Origin: Clostridiales bacterium
Lineage (GTDB): Bacteria; Bacillota; Clostridia; Oscillospirales; CAG-272
Reading direction: 5' to 3'
NCBI GenBank assembly: GCA_003523225.1
Contig: DPGK01000021.1
Coordinates: 118,907 to 142,812, forward strand
DNA: 23,906 nucleotides
A model generated the notes under the pieces. The model was not told where the DNA came from. It was given only the letters and a program-made list of their open reading frames with translations, and ran no database searches. Made by a program: the position numbers and the translations under genes. Positions 6,952 to 15,900 of the stretch are shown here, one piece after another; position 1 is the stretch's first letter, and each line of letters starts with the position of its first letter.

Positions 6952-7479
6952 TCATAATGGCTCGTTACCTGATTTTTTAATATTAAATTGCGCAGCCGGT
7001 AGCGCATTGTGATTAGGCAGTGACATAAGTATTTTACAAAAATCCTTCGCCGTGATATTGAGATTTGAATACTCAGACGGTGTATAACCATGCGCCAAAT
7101 CAATGGCAATCTGAACGTCCTCAATCAAATCGTGCTCCATGATTTGTACCAAAAATTTTTCGATATTTGGAATAGCAGAGCTCCCCCAATCGGCTATGCC
7201 AAAATCCGTATCACAATACCATATGCCGCTTATGATTCGACTACATTCGTCCGTATTCTTGGCGTCCGTTATTTCAAAGGGAAGATACATCTCTTCAAGT
7301 TCATTGGTTTCCCTGTTATCTATGGAATACTTATACCTCGCTTCCAAATTTCTGATCTGCTCACCTGTGTTGATCCATATTTGATTCTCAACCGCGCAGT
7401 GAGTCAGAAATGCAACAAAATCCTCCATTTTTCTGCCGAATGGAACACACGTAAAATATATTTTTCCGGTAATCAACAT
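6952..7479 (-). CDS. Hypothetical protein, last gene of XRE operon
   Basis: A 175-aa soluble protein of unknown function; I recognise no family. It is mixed alpha/beta and acidic, with no repeats, membrane segment or obvious catalytic motif. The ATG at 7479 is preceded by AGGAG with a 7-base spacer, and that AGGAG lies within the last codons of the gene upstream, whose stop is four bases away. Translation is therefore probably coupled. A terminator follows the stop, so this is the end of a three-gene operon. Its constant position behind a regulator and a kinase-like protein is the only clue to function. Confidence 0.6.
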   Translation of the reverse strand: MLITGKIYFTCVPFGRKMEDFVAFLTHCAVENQIWINTGEQIRNLEARYKYSIDNRETNELEEMYLPFEITDAKNTDECSRIISGIWYCDTDFGIADWGSSAIPNIEKFLVQIMEHDLIEDVQIAIDLAHGYTPSEYSNLNITAKDFCKILMSLPNHNALPAAQFNIKKSGNEPL

Positions 7480-7483
7480 GACA

Positions 7484-7987
7484 TTACTCCTGCTTTTGTA
7501 AATTATGACTGCTATGCGATACTATCCAACGATCAATCGTATCTGCAACAAATTCATCTGACATTTCGGTGATATCCAACAGCTTCACTTGTGGGAATAC
7601 GGTCTTATAGTTGGCTTTTACCCACTTGTTACGAAGAATTGCGCCGGTACTTTCCTTGATTTTTGATATTTCAAGGCGTGCTATAATCTTCTCATCACTA
7701 CTGAATATCGTTAACCAGTGAACGGTGAAAAAATGGGTATTCTCTATGTTCTCTATCATATCTGGGGACAGCGCACCACAGAAAGCAATATCCATATCAA
7801 GCTGCTCGGAAACGCTTCTGCATAATTCCAGCCACACCCGCCTGTAATAATGCGGTTCGAAAACATTATTACAAAAAGGTTGCGCATCCAAAAACAAATA
7901 ATCCTTCTTTTTGTCCTTCAGCATTCGGTATATTGCGTCTTTTTGCGGATCTGCATAATCATCAATAATAAAAAAATTTCTTTTCAT
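7484..7987 (-). CDS. Nucleotide-kinase-like protein lacking a P-loop
   Basis: A 167-aa protein. Its second half follows the layout of small AAA-type nucleoside/nucleotide kinases: VHWLTIFSSDEKIIARLEI (where the family has a strand then DDE...RRL), a basic segment, NKWVKAN, LLDITEMSDEFVADTIDRWI (the 'D-T-S then helix ending in WI' pattern). The N-terminus starts like such enzymes (NFFIIDD) but GxxGxGKS is absent, replaced by YADPQKDA. If the resemblance is right, this is a kinase fold without ATP-binding chemistry. The ATG at 7987 overlaps the end of the regulator gene by 26 bp with a weak internal GAAGGA site, so translation is coupled. The assignment is pattern-based and tentative. Confidence 0.5.
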   Translation of the reverse strand: MKRNFFIIDDYADPQKDAIYRMLKDKKKDYLFLDAQPFCNNVFEPHYYRRVWLELCRSVSEQLDMDIAFCGALSPDMIENIENTHFFTVHWLTIFSSDEKIIARLEISKIKESTGAILRNKWVKANYKTVFPQVKLLDITEMSDEFVADTIDRWIVSHSSHNLQKQE

Positions 7988-9509
7988 ATCCTTCAGGCAT
8001 GGATGCCTTTATTGTTTTAACAACATACCCATTCAATCCGCTTAAAAGCATTTTTGCAGAAAGATTTGAAACCTCAGCGGACACAAGTGCTTCTCTGAAA
8101 GCGTATGAAGGAAGGTCGATGCTGCCGTCATGCCACATACATATCAAGCGTTCGATTTTTGCATCACTGTTTTTCTTTTTCTCAATAAAAAGCTTTATTA
8201 CGCCCTCTGCTTCAATTGCAGAATGACCATTCTGCAATGAAACAGAATAAACAGTACCTTTTGCGGTAAGCATCACCACCGTGTTGCCGTTGGAAAGCTC
8301 ATCCGCATCTTTTTTTGCTCTGCTCAAAAGCATTTCCCACTTGGCATCCAAGGTATCGCTTCCGTTTTCGTTCACCCAACTTCTGCAGTTTCTCTGAGGA
8401 AGAAATTGTTTCTGCGTTTCCTCATACTTTATAAAACGCTTATCTGTGCGAATTTTGTCAAAGATCGGATTTTTATCATAGCCTCCCAAATTGAACACGC
8501 ATTTTTCAAGCTTATCCATACCATTGATGACAAGATGAAAGGAACTGAGAGAGGAAACAGAACCGTAAAGCACACTGCCATTGGGTATTTGATGCAATAC
8601 CGAAAGATGCTCGGTGGCTAACGCAAACGATAAAAGACTTTCTTCAATGCACCCATTCATCAAAAGTGTCTCGGCGTATCTCACCTCTGCAATAATTCGG
8701 ACAAAGATAAAGACATCGTCCACTTGTGTCGAATAAAGGGAAAGTGTATCAAACGCCGTCTTATATCTTTCCAAATCACTAAATTCTGTTCCTTGTGCTC
8801 TCATATCGCCGTGAACACTGTCGGTCAAATAATAAATGGTGTTTTTGATATGCTCGTACAGAATTTTTTGGTTTTGTTCGCTCAATTTATTGACGTTTTG
8901 TTCTCTTGTATATCTTGTCAGTAAAAGCTCATCCCAAAAGTTTGCTCTAATATATTCGGGGAGCTGATATTCGTCTGCCCAACGTGTCAGGTTCTTTTCA
9001 TCTTCAAAAGCTGCCACGGTACTTAACAGAGTCACACGGTCGCGCATATTTGATATTTTCAGGCGATCCCGAATCATTTGCCGAGCACTTTCAATTCGGC
9101 TCTCTAAATCATTTAGTATAAACCGTTCATGTGCTTTTATATTCATTAAATGCCGAAAATAGTTGATCAGATAAGGCAACTCCGTATGTGCCAATTCTTC
9201 ATAAATTTCAAGAATACGAAGCTCATTTTTCACTCTTTCGGATTCATCGTCAATATTTGCCATCTTGCGTTCAAATGCCTCTTTTTTCAAGCATTCACCT
9301 CGTTGCTCTTCGCTCCCCATGATCTCGTCTATGGTTACGTTGAGATATTTTGCAAGCAAAGGCAAAAGAGTAATATCCGGAAAAGCTTGACCATTTTCCC
9401 ACCTGCTTACCGCTTGGGGAGAAACAGACAAAAGTATTGCGAGCTCACTTTGAGTATATCCACTTGCTATGCGAAATTTTTTTATATTTTCTGCAATTTT
9501 AATTCTCAT
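7962..9509 (-). CDS. XRE regulator with degenerate deaminase-like C-terminus
   Basis: A 515-aa cytoplasmic protein. Residues 5-62 are an XRE/Cro helix-turn-helix (IKKFRIASGYTQSELAILLSVSPQAVSRWENG). Residues about 80-380 are helical and TPR-like. The last 130 residues resemble cytidine deaminase: LTAKGTVYSVSLQNG matches the LTxxGxVYTGxNxEN strand pair, IEAEGVIKLF sits where the enzyme has CAExxAxF, and LPSYAFREAL where it has PCGACRQVL. The zinc-binding Cys residues are absent, so it should not deaminate and may sense a ligand. The ATG at 9509 follows AAGGGGG by six bases. It is the first gene of a three-gene operon and probably controls it. Confidence 0.75.
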   Translation of the reverse strand: MRIKIAENIKKFRIASGYTQSELAILLSVSPQAVSRWENGQAFPDITLLPLLAKYLNVTIDEIMGSEEQRGECLKKEAFERKMANIDDESERVKNELRILEIYEELAHTELPYLINYFRHLMNIKAHERFILNDLESRIESARQMIRDRLKISNMRDRVTLLSTVAAFEDEKNLTRWADEYQLPEYIRANFWDELLLTRYTREQNVNKLSEQNQKILYEHIKNTIYYLTDSVHGDMRAQGTEFSDLERYKTAFDTLSLYSTQVDDVFIFVRIIAEVRYAETLLMNGCIEESLLSFALATEHLSVLHQIPNGSVLYGSVSSLSSFHLVINGMDKLEKCVFNLGGYDKNPIFDKIRTDKRFIKYEETQKQFLPQRNCRSWVNENGSDTLDAKWEMLLSRAKKDADELSNGNTVVMLTAKGTVYSVSLQNGHSAIEAEGVIKLFIEKKKNSDAKIERLICMWHDGSIDLPSYAFREALVSAEVSNLSAKMLLSGLNGYVVKTIKASMPEGYEKKFFYY

Positions 9510-9537
9510 TTTCTTCCCCCTTGGTTTGCTTGTTTAT

Positions 9538-9566
9538 ATGATAGCACACAGTACAAGTTAAATCAA
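9538..9566 (-). promoter_or_regulatory. Promoter of the XRE operon
   Basis: On the minus strand a -35 box TTGATT (9566-9561), a 17-bp spacer and a -10 box TATCAT (9543-9538) lie 28 bp before the ATG at 9509. Confidence 0.65.
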
Positions 9567-9818
9567 GCAATTTATGAATGATATGCCTCAACCGAAAAGT
9601 GATTTATTGACTGCATATAATATTTTCATTACTTTTACGAGAAAATTCTAATCCTTGAAGGCAGTTGCTCTTCGATAATGTGATAAAGTCGCAGGTTCAA
9701 GTCCAAAAGGTCGGGGAAAAGGTGCGATGGTGAAAGGGGGTTGTTTTTTACCCCTAAAAACACGAAAAGCCCTTGATTTACAAGGACTTTTGTGTTAGGG
9801 TGCAAAATTGTTGCCCCA
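9567..9818. other. Candidate attachment-site region of the serine recombinase element
   Basis: This non-coding stretch lies just after the recombinase gene, where one att site of such elements is normally found. It contains GTCGCAGGTTCAAGTCC (9689-9705), which looks like the 5' T stem and T loop of a tRNA, but the following bases (AAAAGG) do not close the stem. This could be a tRNA sequence cut at the crossover point. The core cannot be fixed without the other end of the element. No credible gene is present. Confidence 0.4.
9761..9794. terminator. Terminator of the serine recombinase gene
   Basis: CACGAAAAGCCCTTG (9761-9775) pairs with CAAGGACTTTTGTG (9781-9794) around the loop ATTTA, with one mismatch. 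It lies 25 bp past the recombinase stop. A second hairpin, AGGGG...CCCCT, lies at 9734-9755. Confidence 0.6.
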
Positions 9819-11285
9819 TTATGGCTCCCCGTTTTCTGCCAATTCCGAAAGAATACCCGAAGCTTCAAGCTCGGCAAATGTGACAGTCTTTGTCCCGTTT
9901 TGATAGTTGAATGTGATAACGATCTTATCGTCGTATAGGAATATGCGGTTGATAAAGGTGTCTATAAATCTTCTGCGGTGTTCAAAGTTGTTGGTATCAA
10001 AGGTGCGGAAATGATAGAGATAACAGCAGACTTGGTCACGTGTCAGCTTCGGCTTGGCGATTTCCTCTTTAGCAATCTGCACCTCAATCTCGGCTTTCCG
10101 TGCTTCAAGCTCATCTATTCGCTTCTTAGTCGCATCATTGCAGATGCCCATCTGAATGGCATTTACAAGATTGTCGATACCCGTATTGATTTTTGCAAGC
10201 TGCTGTTGCAGATACGGCAAGGTCGTGTTTGCCCTTCCCTGCAAGTCCATCACAAGGTCAGCAAGGGTGTTGACCGTTTCATCATCATGGACAAGCCGTT
10301 TGATCTGCTCGACCACCAGATCTTCAATCCATTCCTTGCGTACCGTCTTTTTGTCGCAACCGAGCTTGCGTTTGACACCCGAGCATTTATAATAGCGATA
10401 CACGGAAATGTCTTTGCGTTTTCCGCTCTCCCCTGCCATCATGCGCTGACATTTACCGCAGAACAGTTTGGTCGAAAGCAGATATTCTTCTTCCGCTTTG
10501 TGCCTTGCCGGTGCTTTGCGGTTGGTTTCCATTCTCTTCTGCACAAGGTCAAACAAGTCTTGCGGAACAATGGCAGGTATACCACCGGGGGTTACGATGT
10601 CTCGGAAGCGATACTCACCGATATACCGTCGATTTCTGAGAATACCGCCGATGACATTCTCGGAGATCTCCCTGCCCTTTCGGTTATAGATGCCGCGGCT
10701 CTTAAGGTTGGTGGCGATCTGTTCCATCGTTTTGCCGTCAAGGTACATTTCAAAGATTTCGATAATGATGGGTGCATACATCGGGTCGATTTGATAGTGC
10801 TTATCCTCTGTTGCCACATAACCGAGGGGAACCGTTCCGTTGACCTTGCAGGCGAAAGCGTTTTCAGTCATGCCTCGCAAGGTTTTCTCTGCAAGCTCCA
10901 CCGAATAATACTCCGCCATGCCTTCAAGCAGTGCTTCCAAAAGGATGCCCTCGGCTCCCTCGGAGATCGCCTCGGTGATGGACACGAGCTCGACGCCATT
11001 CTTGCGAAGCGTTCGCTTATAATACGCCGAGTCGTAACGGTCACGGGCAAAGCGGTCAAGCTTCCAAACGAGGACGACTTCAAAGGCTTTACTGCCGCTA
11101 TCCTTGATCATCCGCTGAAATTCGGGGCGGTTGTCGGTCTTTGCCGACATAGCACGGTCAATATAGCAATCCACGATATCAATGCCGTTTCGCTCGGCAA
11201 ATGCACGGCACTCTCGTATCTGACCGTCAATGCTTTCCTCTCGCTGATTATCTGAGGAGTAGCGTGCGTAAATAACACCTTTCAT
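9819..11285 (-). CDS. Large serine recombinase (integrase)
   Basis: A 488-aa site-specific integrase that would insert and excise the element. Residues 1-145 are the resolvase catalytic domain, with nucleophile S10 in YARYSSDNQ and the conserved WKLDRFARDR (about 74-83). Residues 150-255 are the recombinase domain (LGY, GGILRNRRYIGEY). A zinc ribbon follows with C276, C279, C301 and C310, then a coiled coil (about 325-410) and the C-terminal FIDTFINRIFLYDDKIVITF segment. Length and order are those of intact family members. The ATG at 11285 follows GGAGGT by six bases. A candidate att region lies just past the stop. The long open frame on the opposite strand (9978-11255) is a shadow. Confidence 0.95.
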   Translation of the reverse strand: MKGVIYARYSSDNQREESIDGQIRECRAFAERNGIDIVDCYIDRAMSAKTDNRPEFQRMIKDSGSKAFEVVLVWKLDRFARDRYDSAYYKRTLRKNGVELVSITEAISEGAEGILLEALLEGMAEYYSVELAEKTLRGMTENAFACKVNGTVPLGYVATEDKHYQIDPMYAPIIIEIFEMYLDGKTMEQIATNLKSRGIYNRKGREISENVIGGILRNRRYIGEYRFRDIVTPGGIPAIVPQDLFDLVQKRMETNRKAPARHKAEEEYLLSTKLFCGKCQRMMAGESGKRKDISVYRYYKCSGVKRKLGCDKKTVRKEWIEDLVVEQIKRLVHDDETVNTLADLVMDLQGRANTTLPYLQQQLAKINTGIDNLVNAIQMGICNDATKKRIDELEARKAEIEVQIAKEEIAKPKLTRDQVCCYLYHFRTFDTNNFEHRRRFIDTFINRIFLYDDKIVITFNYQNGTKTVTFAELEASGILSELAENGEP

Positions 11286-11300
11286 GTTCCACCTCCTTCG

Positions 11301-11591
11301 TTATGCGACATCGTTTTTGCTCTTCTTTTCTTCTTGTTCACGCTTCCACTGCTCGTAAATCTGCTTGCCCTCCTCGGTCTCAAAAAAGGCGATAATATCG
11401 GGCATAAGTGCCTGGGCAATGACTTCGCCTTCGCTTGGCGGAAGCCCCCAAGAACCGCGCTTGTTGTTCAGTGCCTTGACAATTCTTTTGCCCAATTCTT
11501 CAAGACCGTCAAGCCATTCCTGCGGAACAGTGCCGCATTTATTGCTTGATAACACTTCAATCACTCGCTTACCGAGTTCTTTCAACGTCAT
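11301..11591 (-). CDS. Small hypothetical protein of the mobile element
   Basis: A 96-aa, highly charged, helical protein of unknown function, with a Lys/Glu-rich C-terminus (FFETEEGKQIYEQWKREQEEKKSK). The start chosen is the ATG at 11591 (MTLKELGKRVIEVL), eight bases after GAGGAG; a GTG at 11600 is the longer alternative. Two copies of the pattern ELGKRxx (residues 5-11 and 32-38) suggest an internal repeat. It overlaps the MobC-like gene by 23 bp and ends 15 bp before the recombinase start, so the three form one transcription unit. Confidence 0.65.
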   Translation of the reverse strand: MTLKELGKRVIEVLSSNKCGTVPQEWLDGLEELGKRIVKALNNKRGSWGLPPSEGEVIAQALMPDIIAFFETEEGKQIYEQWKREQEEKKSKNDVA

Positions 11592-11982
11592 TCGCTTCAC
11601 TCCTCTCCATGTGCTTTTTCATCGGGAGCAGATTCACATCATTCGGCTCGGTGACCTCAAACGGATGATGAATTGCTTCCATCATTTCTTCAATTGCGCT
11701 ATCGATATTTTGAATGGTAAACCAGATCTCGTCAATGGGGTGCTCACCCGTCAGCTTGATTTCTGCGGTCAATGCTTCAAGCTTCTTGTTCAGCTTTATG
11801 ATCTGCCCCAGCATATCGGCATACTTTTCTTTCGGAAGCTTTGCCGGACGCAAGCCCCAAAGCAATAATCTCATATAGTCTGTCGGTGCGCAATCGCACA
11901 TAGCGGCGCAGGCTTTCAGTTTCTCTTTTTCGCTGTCGGACAGACGCATTTCAAATCTGTTTTGCTTGATTTCTTTCTTCAT
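11569..11982 (-). CDS. MobC-like ribbon-helix-helix protein
   Basis: A 137-aa protein. Residues 8-45 (NRFEMRLSDSEKEKLKACAAMCDCAPTDYMRLLLWG in outline) have the strand-helix-helix layout of ribbon-helix-helix DNA-binding proteins and resemble MobC accessory proteins, which bind oriT and help a relaxase start conjugal transfer. The rest is helical. The ATG at 11982 follows AAAGGAG. The non-coding stretch directly upstream has the folded structure expected of an oriT, which supports the assignment. No relaxase gene is present in the window, so the mobilisation module looks incomplete here. A plain CopG-type repressor is the alternative. Confidence 0.65.
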   Translation of the reverse strand: MKKEIKQNRFEMRLSDSEKEKLKACAAMCDCAPTDYMRLLLWGLRPAKLPKEKYADMLGQIIKLNKKLEALTAEIKLTGEHPIDEIWFTIQNIDSAIEEMMEAIHHPFEVTEPNDVNLLPMKKHMERSEANDVERTR

Positions 11983-12001
11983 TCTGCTCCTTTATTGTCG
12001 T

Positions 12002-12133
12002 GCAATCGGGGGTATGGGGCGCTCCCCATGAAGTCCCGATTTTGCGTGAACTTTGACCGTGTACGGACAAAGGATACACAAAATCTATGCTCGCTACGAA
12101 GAATAGACAAAAATGCTTTTTGTCTGTACGGAC
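12002..12133. other. Candidate oriT
   Basis: This stretch lies between the MobC-like and LexA-like genes. An outer inverted repeat (ATCGGG near 12005 with CCCGAT at 12034-12039) encloses a perfect hairpin ATGGGG-CGCT-CCCCAT (12014-12029). The direct repeat TGTACGGAC occurs at 12060-12068 and 12125-12133. Inverted repeats plus direct repeats beside mobC are typical of transfer origins; the nic site is not identified. Confidence 0.5.
12105..12125 (-). terminator. Terminator-like hairpin after the LexA-like gene
   Basis: AGACAAAAA (12105-12113) pairs perfectly with TTTTTGTCT (12117-12125) around a 3-base loop. It starts 12 bp past the repressor stop on the minus strand. The stem is AT-rich with the T tract inside it, so it may be a weak terminator. 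Confidence 0.5.
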
Positions 12134-12136
12134 GCA

Positions 12137-12742
12137 TCAAAGCTGCTTGATAACCTGCGTTGCTACGCCTTGTATCTGCACATCCCGTTCGATGCGGTCA
12201 TCGTAATTCGGGTTCTCTGCGTGAAGCAAATATGCTTTCTTTTCGGGCAGGTAGGTGACTGTCTTTAGCAAGGTCTCGCGCCCATCCACCAGCACCACCG
12301 CATAATCTCCGTCCCGGCAAGTGTCCTGCTGACGGACAATGACAAGGTCTCCGTCGTCCACACCGATGCCGGTCATGGAGTCACCTTTCGCCGTAAGGAT
12401 AAAAAACTTGCCCTCTCCCACAAGTGCCGTCGGCAGAGGAATAATTTCGGCTTCTTCCACATTCGGCTCACTCGGCAAACCGCAAGAGACGGTACTCTCG
12501 TAGCGGATGGCAGGGGTTGTCTCGGTCAGTCCCTTCGACAAAGTCGTGCCGATGCTACGCCGACCGTTGTACTCTATCTCACCGTTTTCTTTCATGTCGG
12601 TGAGGTACCTCTGCACCGCCGTTTTGGAAATGCCCGTCCCCGCCGCAATCTCGCGCACCGTCGGGGACGTATGGTTCTCCATAAAGTATTCATCTATAAA
12701 CAGGCGTATCGCCTCTGCCCTCTCGGGACTCCACTTTGCCAT
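12137..12742 (-). CDS. lexA: LexA-like autoproteolytic repressor
   Basis: A 201-aa SOS-type repressor. Residues 1-65 form a winged helix-turn-helix (SPTVREIAAGTGISKTAVQRYL), and residues 80-201 an S24 peptidase domain. The catalytic pair is S122 (GDSM) and K160 (ETLLK). The self-cleavage site is probably C87-G88 in STVSCGLPSE, Cys-Gly instead of the more usual Ala-Gly. DNA damage would trigger RecA-stimulated self-cleavage and derepression. The start chosen is the ATG at 12742 (MAKWSPERA), eight bases after GGAGG; the 19-residue upstream extension would run through the operator. A perfect palindrome and consensus promoter precede it. The location next to mobC and the recombinase suggests an element-borne regulator, not necessarily the chromosomal LexA. 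Confidence 0.85.
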   Translation of the reverse strand: MAKWSPERAEAIRLFIDEYFMENHTSPTVREIAAGTGISKTAVQRYLTDMKENGEIEYNGRRSIGTTLSKGLTETTPAIRYESTVSCGLPSEPNVEEAEIIPLPTALVGEGKFFILTAKGDSMTGIGVDDGDLVIVRQQDTCRDGDYAVVLVDGRETLLKTVTYLPEKKAYLLHAENPNYDDRIERDVQIQGVATQVIKQL

Positions 12743-12764
12743 CTTGCGTGCCTCCGTTATGTAT

Positions 12765-12780
12765 CGGTACATTTGTACCG
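12765..12780 (-). promoter_or_regulatory. Palindromic operator of the LexA-like gene
   Basis: CGGTACA-TT-TGTACCG is a perfect 7-bp inverted repeat starting seven bases after the -10 box, over the expected transcription start. It has the layout of an SOS box but not the usual Gram-positive CGAAC-N4-GTTCG sequence. Autorepression is inferred. Confidence 0.75.
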
Positions 12781-12787
12781 TATTGTA

Positions 12788-12816
12788 ATTATAGCACATG
12801 AGAGAAAGTTTATCAA
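12788..12816 (-). promoter_or_regulatory. Promoter of the LexA-like gene
   Basis: On the minus strand a -35 box TTGATA (12816-12811), a 17-bp spacer and a perfect -10 box TATAAT (12793-12788). Confidence 0.8.
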
Positions 12817-12845
12817 TAGGTTTACAAAAATTTTCGAGACGACAA

Positions 12846-12875
12846 AACGAGGTCGCACTTTCGTGCGGCCTCGTT
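12846..12875 (-). terminator. Terminator of the fic-hsd operon
   Basis: A 13-bp stem with one wobble pair (12846-12858 with 12863-12875) closes on a 4-base loop; on the minus strand it is followed by TTTTG. It lies 46 bp past the hsdR stop and separates the hsd operon from the LexA promoter. Confidence 0.8.
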
Positions 12876-12921
12876 GCTATTTGTTATTTGGTTTTACTTC
12901 GTGCCTTATTGGCGTGAAGCA

Positions 12922-15900
12922 TTATGCCGCCGCATTTGAGTTAATCTTTTCAATCACGCTCCTGATACCCAACCAAATTGAAATATCGGTAAACACCTCG
13001 ACAATACTACCCCTATCGGTAAACGGAGGCTCCTGAAGCACCGACATATCCTTCATCACACCATTGCGCACGATATACTCAATGATTTGATTGACAAAAT
13101 AAATTTGGTCTGCGTCAAGATTAACATCGTTCAAATACTCTGCAAACGCCGCCTTGGCTGCTGTCATATCAAGTCCAACGATCTCACGAACAAACTCGCC
13201 AAGCGGTTTTTCACCATATTCTGCTTCGTAGTCTTTTTTGCTACCTACCTCACTCCACAGAATGCGTTCAAGTGACTTAACGTCTTCGGCACTCAAAGGA
13301 ACGTTGCTCTTTAATTTGGCAATAGCCGCTTCATCCTGATGCTGACGAATATAGAACTCTGCCTTTGCTTTATAGTTCTTAAGATCGTCGCTTTCAAGGT
13401 CGGATTCATTCCATTCAACAGAAAGTATTTCATCATCAAAATTGGTGATATATTTTACCCCTGTTCTTGGGATATACTTCATCAAATCGCGAAGATTTTC
13501 GCGGATATGCTCAAATTCGTTGATTCCGGCGGTATCCAAATAATCTGTGTGTAGAATTTTGTTGATAAGCTCGGACTGAACCATAATTTCGGGGATGTTT
13601 GCTACGCTTGCAATTCCGCTAACCTTCTTATAAAGATCGGTACGGGCGCGAGAATACTTCTTTCCGGCAAGGTATGCAAGCTCAATGCCGTACATCAAAG
13701 CATCAAAGCGAACGGCGGACGCCTCGTCCTCGTCGGGAGTAATCAGCGGAGCAAGCTCTTCTGCCATAAGTAGCGTATCCTCATAAGTGAGAGAATTGTA
13801 ATTGTCGGGATTTGCATATTGCTCCACGTAACGCAAATGCTGACGCACAGCAAAGTTCTCTTTGTTGAGTTCGCGCACCTTACGTACCATATCGTCAACC
13901 AATGATTTGCGGAACGCAATCAAGTCAGTGGTCTGATACGCAAGATCCTGCAATTTAAACGCGATCTGTGCCTTGAGCTTAAAGATAGCTCCTTGCAACG
14001 CAATCTGATTTGCCGTAGGACGTCCCTGATTCATACGGAAGAACTCAAAATTTCCGCAGAAATCGAAGATATAGAACTTGTCCTTATCCTTGCCATCCAT
14101 AAGTCCGTCGCAACGGCGAGTTCCGCGACCGATCATCTGCCAGAACTTCGCCTTACTCATCACTTTTTTGAAGAAGACAAGATTCAAAACTTCGGGCACG
14201 TCAATACCTGTATCAAGCATATCTACGGAAATCGCGATTTGAGGTAATTTCTTGGGATCGGAAAACTCATCGATCGCACTCTGCGCATAAGTCATATAGT
14301 TATCAATGACCTTGGTGTATTCGGGCAGATTGGGATATTCTTTTCCAAATATCTCGTGAATCTTCTCGGCGTGCTCATGGTTTTTGGCAAAGATAATTGT
14401 CTTCCCGAGCTTTTCGCCGTAGTCGATGCGCAAACCGTCGTTCATCAAGATATGAAGCACCTGACGAATGGTATCCTCGTTAAACACCCACTCGTTAATC
14501 GCAGAAGAAGCAATACTTTCGGGCAACTCGCCATTCTCGTCCTCAAACGTATCCTCGTATGCCATTTTATCTTCTTCCGACAGGTCATCATACACGATAC
14601 CTTGCTCGATGAATTTCAGTTTGCTTTCAACCGACATAAAATCCACAAGAAATCCATCGGTAACGGCTTGTCCAAGCTCGTAACCGTATGTGGGAACACC
14701 GTTCTCAAGCTCAAAAATCTCGTAGGTGTTCTTGTCGATCTCGTCCTTGGGCGTAGCAGTAAGACCAACCAGCGGGGCATCAAAATAATTGAAGATATCC
14801 TTGTACTTGTTATAGATAGAGCGGTGCGCCTCGTCCACGATGACAAGATCAAAGTGGCCGACGGTAAAGAGCTTTTTATCGTTATCATCCTTAACCGTAT
14901 CAATGCAATTCATCATCGTCTGATAAGTCGAGAATACACAACGAGAATCAAAGTTCTCCTTGTCCTCGCAGAGATTAGTCACCGACAGATCGGGTAACAT
15001 ATTCACAAAGGCTCGCTTTGCCTGCGTAACCAGCGAATTTCGGTCGGCAAGGAACAGAATATTCTTCACCCAGCCGTGATCTAAGAGCACCTTGCAAAGA
15101 GCGATGACCGTTCTCGTTTTGCCCGAACCCGTTGCCATCACGAGAAGTGCCTTGCGGCGATTCTTCTTGTCAAATGCCTCGCACACCGCCTTAATTGCAC
15201 CCTCTTGGTAGTAACGTCCGGCAATAACTTTGTCTACCATTACGTTCTTAAGGCTTGTCCGCATCGTGTGAAGATTGAATAGCTTTTCAAGGTCGCGTTT
15301 GGAGTAGATCGATGCCACCTTACGCTCGGGATAATATTTGTCATTCCAAATGCGTGTATCAAAACCGTTAGAGAGGAACATGATGGGGCGGCGACCGTAT
15401 TTCTGTTCCAACAAGTCGGCATAGAGCTTTGCCTGCTGTCTGCCCTTGGCAATGTCCACGCAGGTGCGCTTGGCTTCCAAAACGGCAAGAGGCTTGCCGT
15501 CATCACCGAAGAGAACATAATCGGCATATCCGACCTCGCTCTTGTTGGGCATACCGTAAAGCTCTACCTCGTTCAGCCAATCCTTACCCTCTACCCAGCC
15601 TGCATCTTCAAGCATAAAGTCGATATAGATCTTTCTCGTTTTGTACTCGGAGAGGTCGAGAGGCTTGGGCACGTAGGTCTGCTGCTGCTCGGCGCGGCGA
15701 GCGGTCAACTCGTCCTTGAGAGCCTTATTTTCTTCGATCAGCTTGTTGATATCAATATCCACCTCGGGAACGAAAGCAAGCGCTTCATCCACTGTCAAAG
15801 CCAGCAAGGACTTATCAAACTGCTGCTCGGTGTATTCGGGCGCGTAGAAATATGCAATACAGTCAAGGAATACAAAGAGATTTTCAAGGCAAAGCTCTGC

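Noticed and set aside
9689..9705. A second tRNA gene
   Set aside because: Only a T-arm-like piece is present; the 3' T stem, acceptor strands and anticodon arm are not found.
9978..11255. A 425-aa open frame on the plus strand
   Set aside because: It lies wholly antisense to the intact serine recombinase, has no ribosome site and no recognisable motif; it is a codon-bias shadow.
14356..14997. A 213-aa plus-strand open frame
   Set aside because: It is antisense within the hsdR helicase core, which is clearly the real gene.
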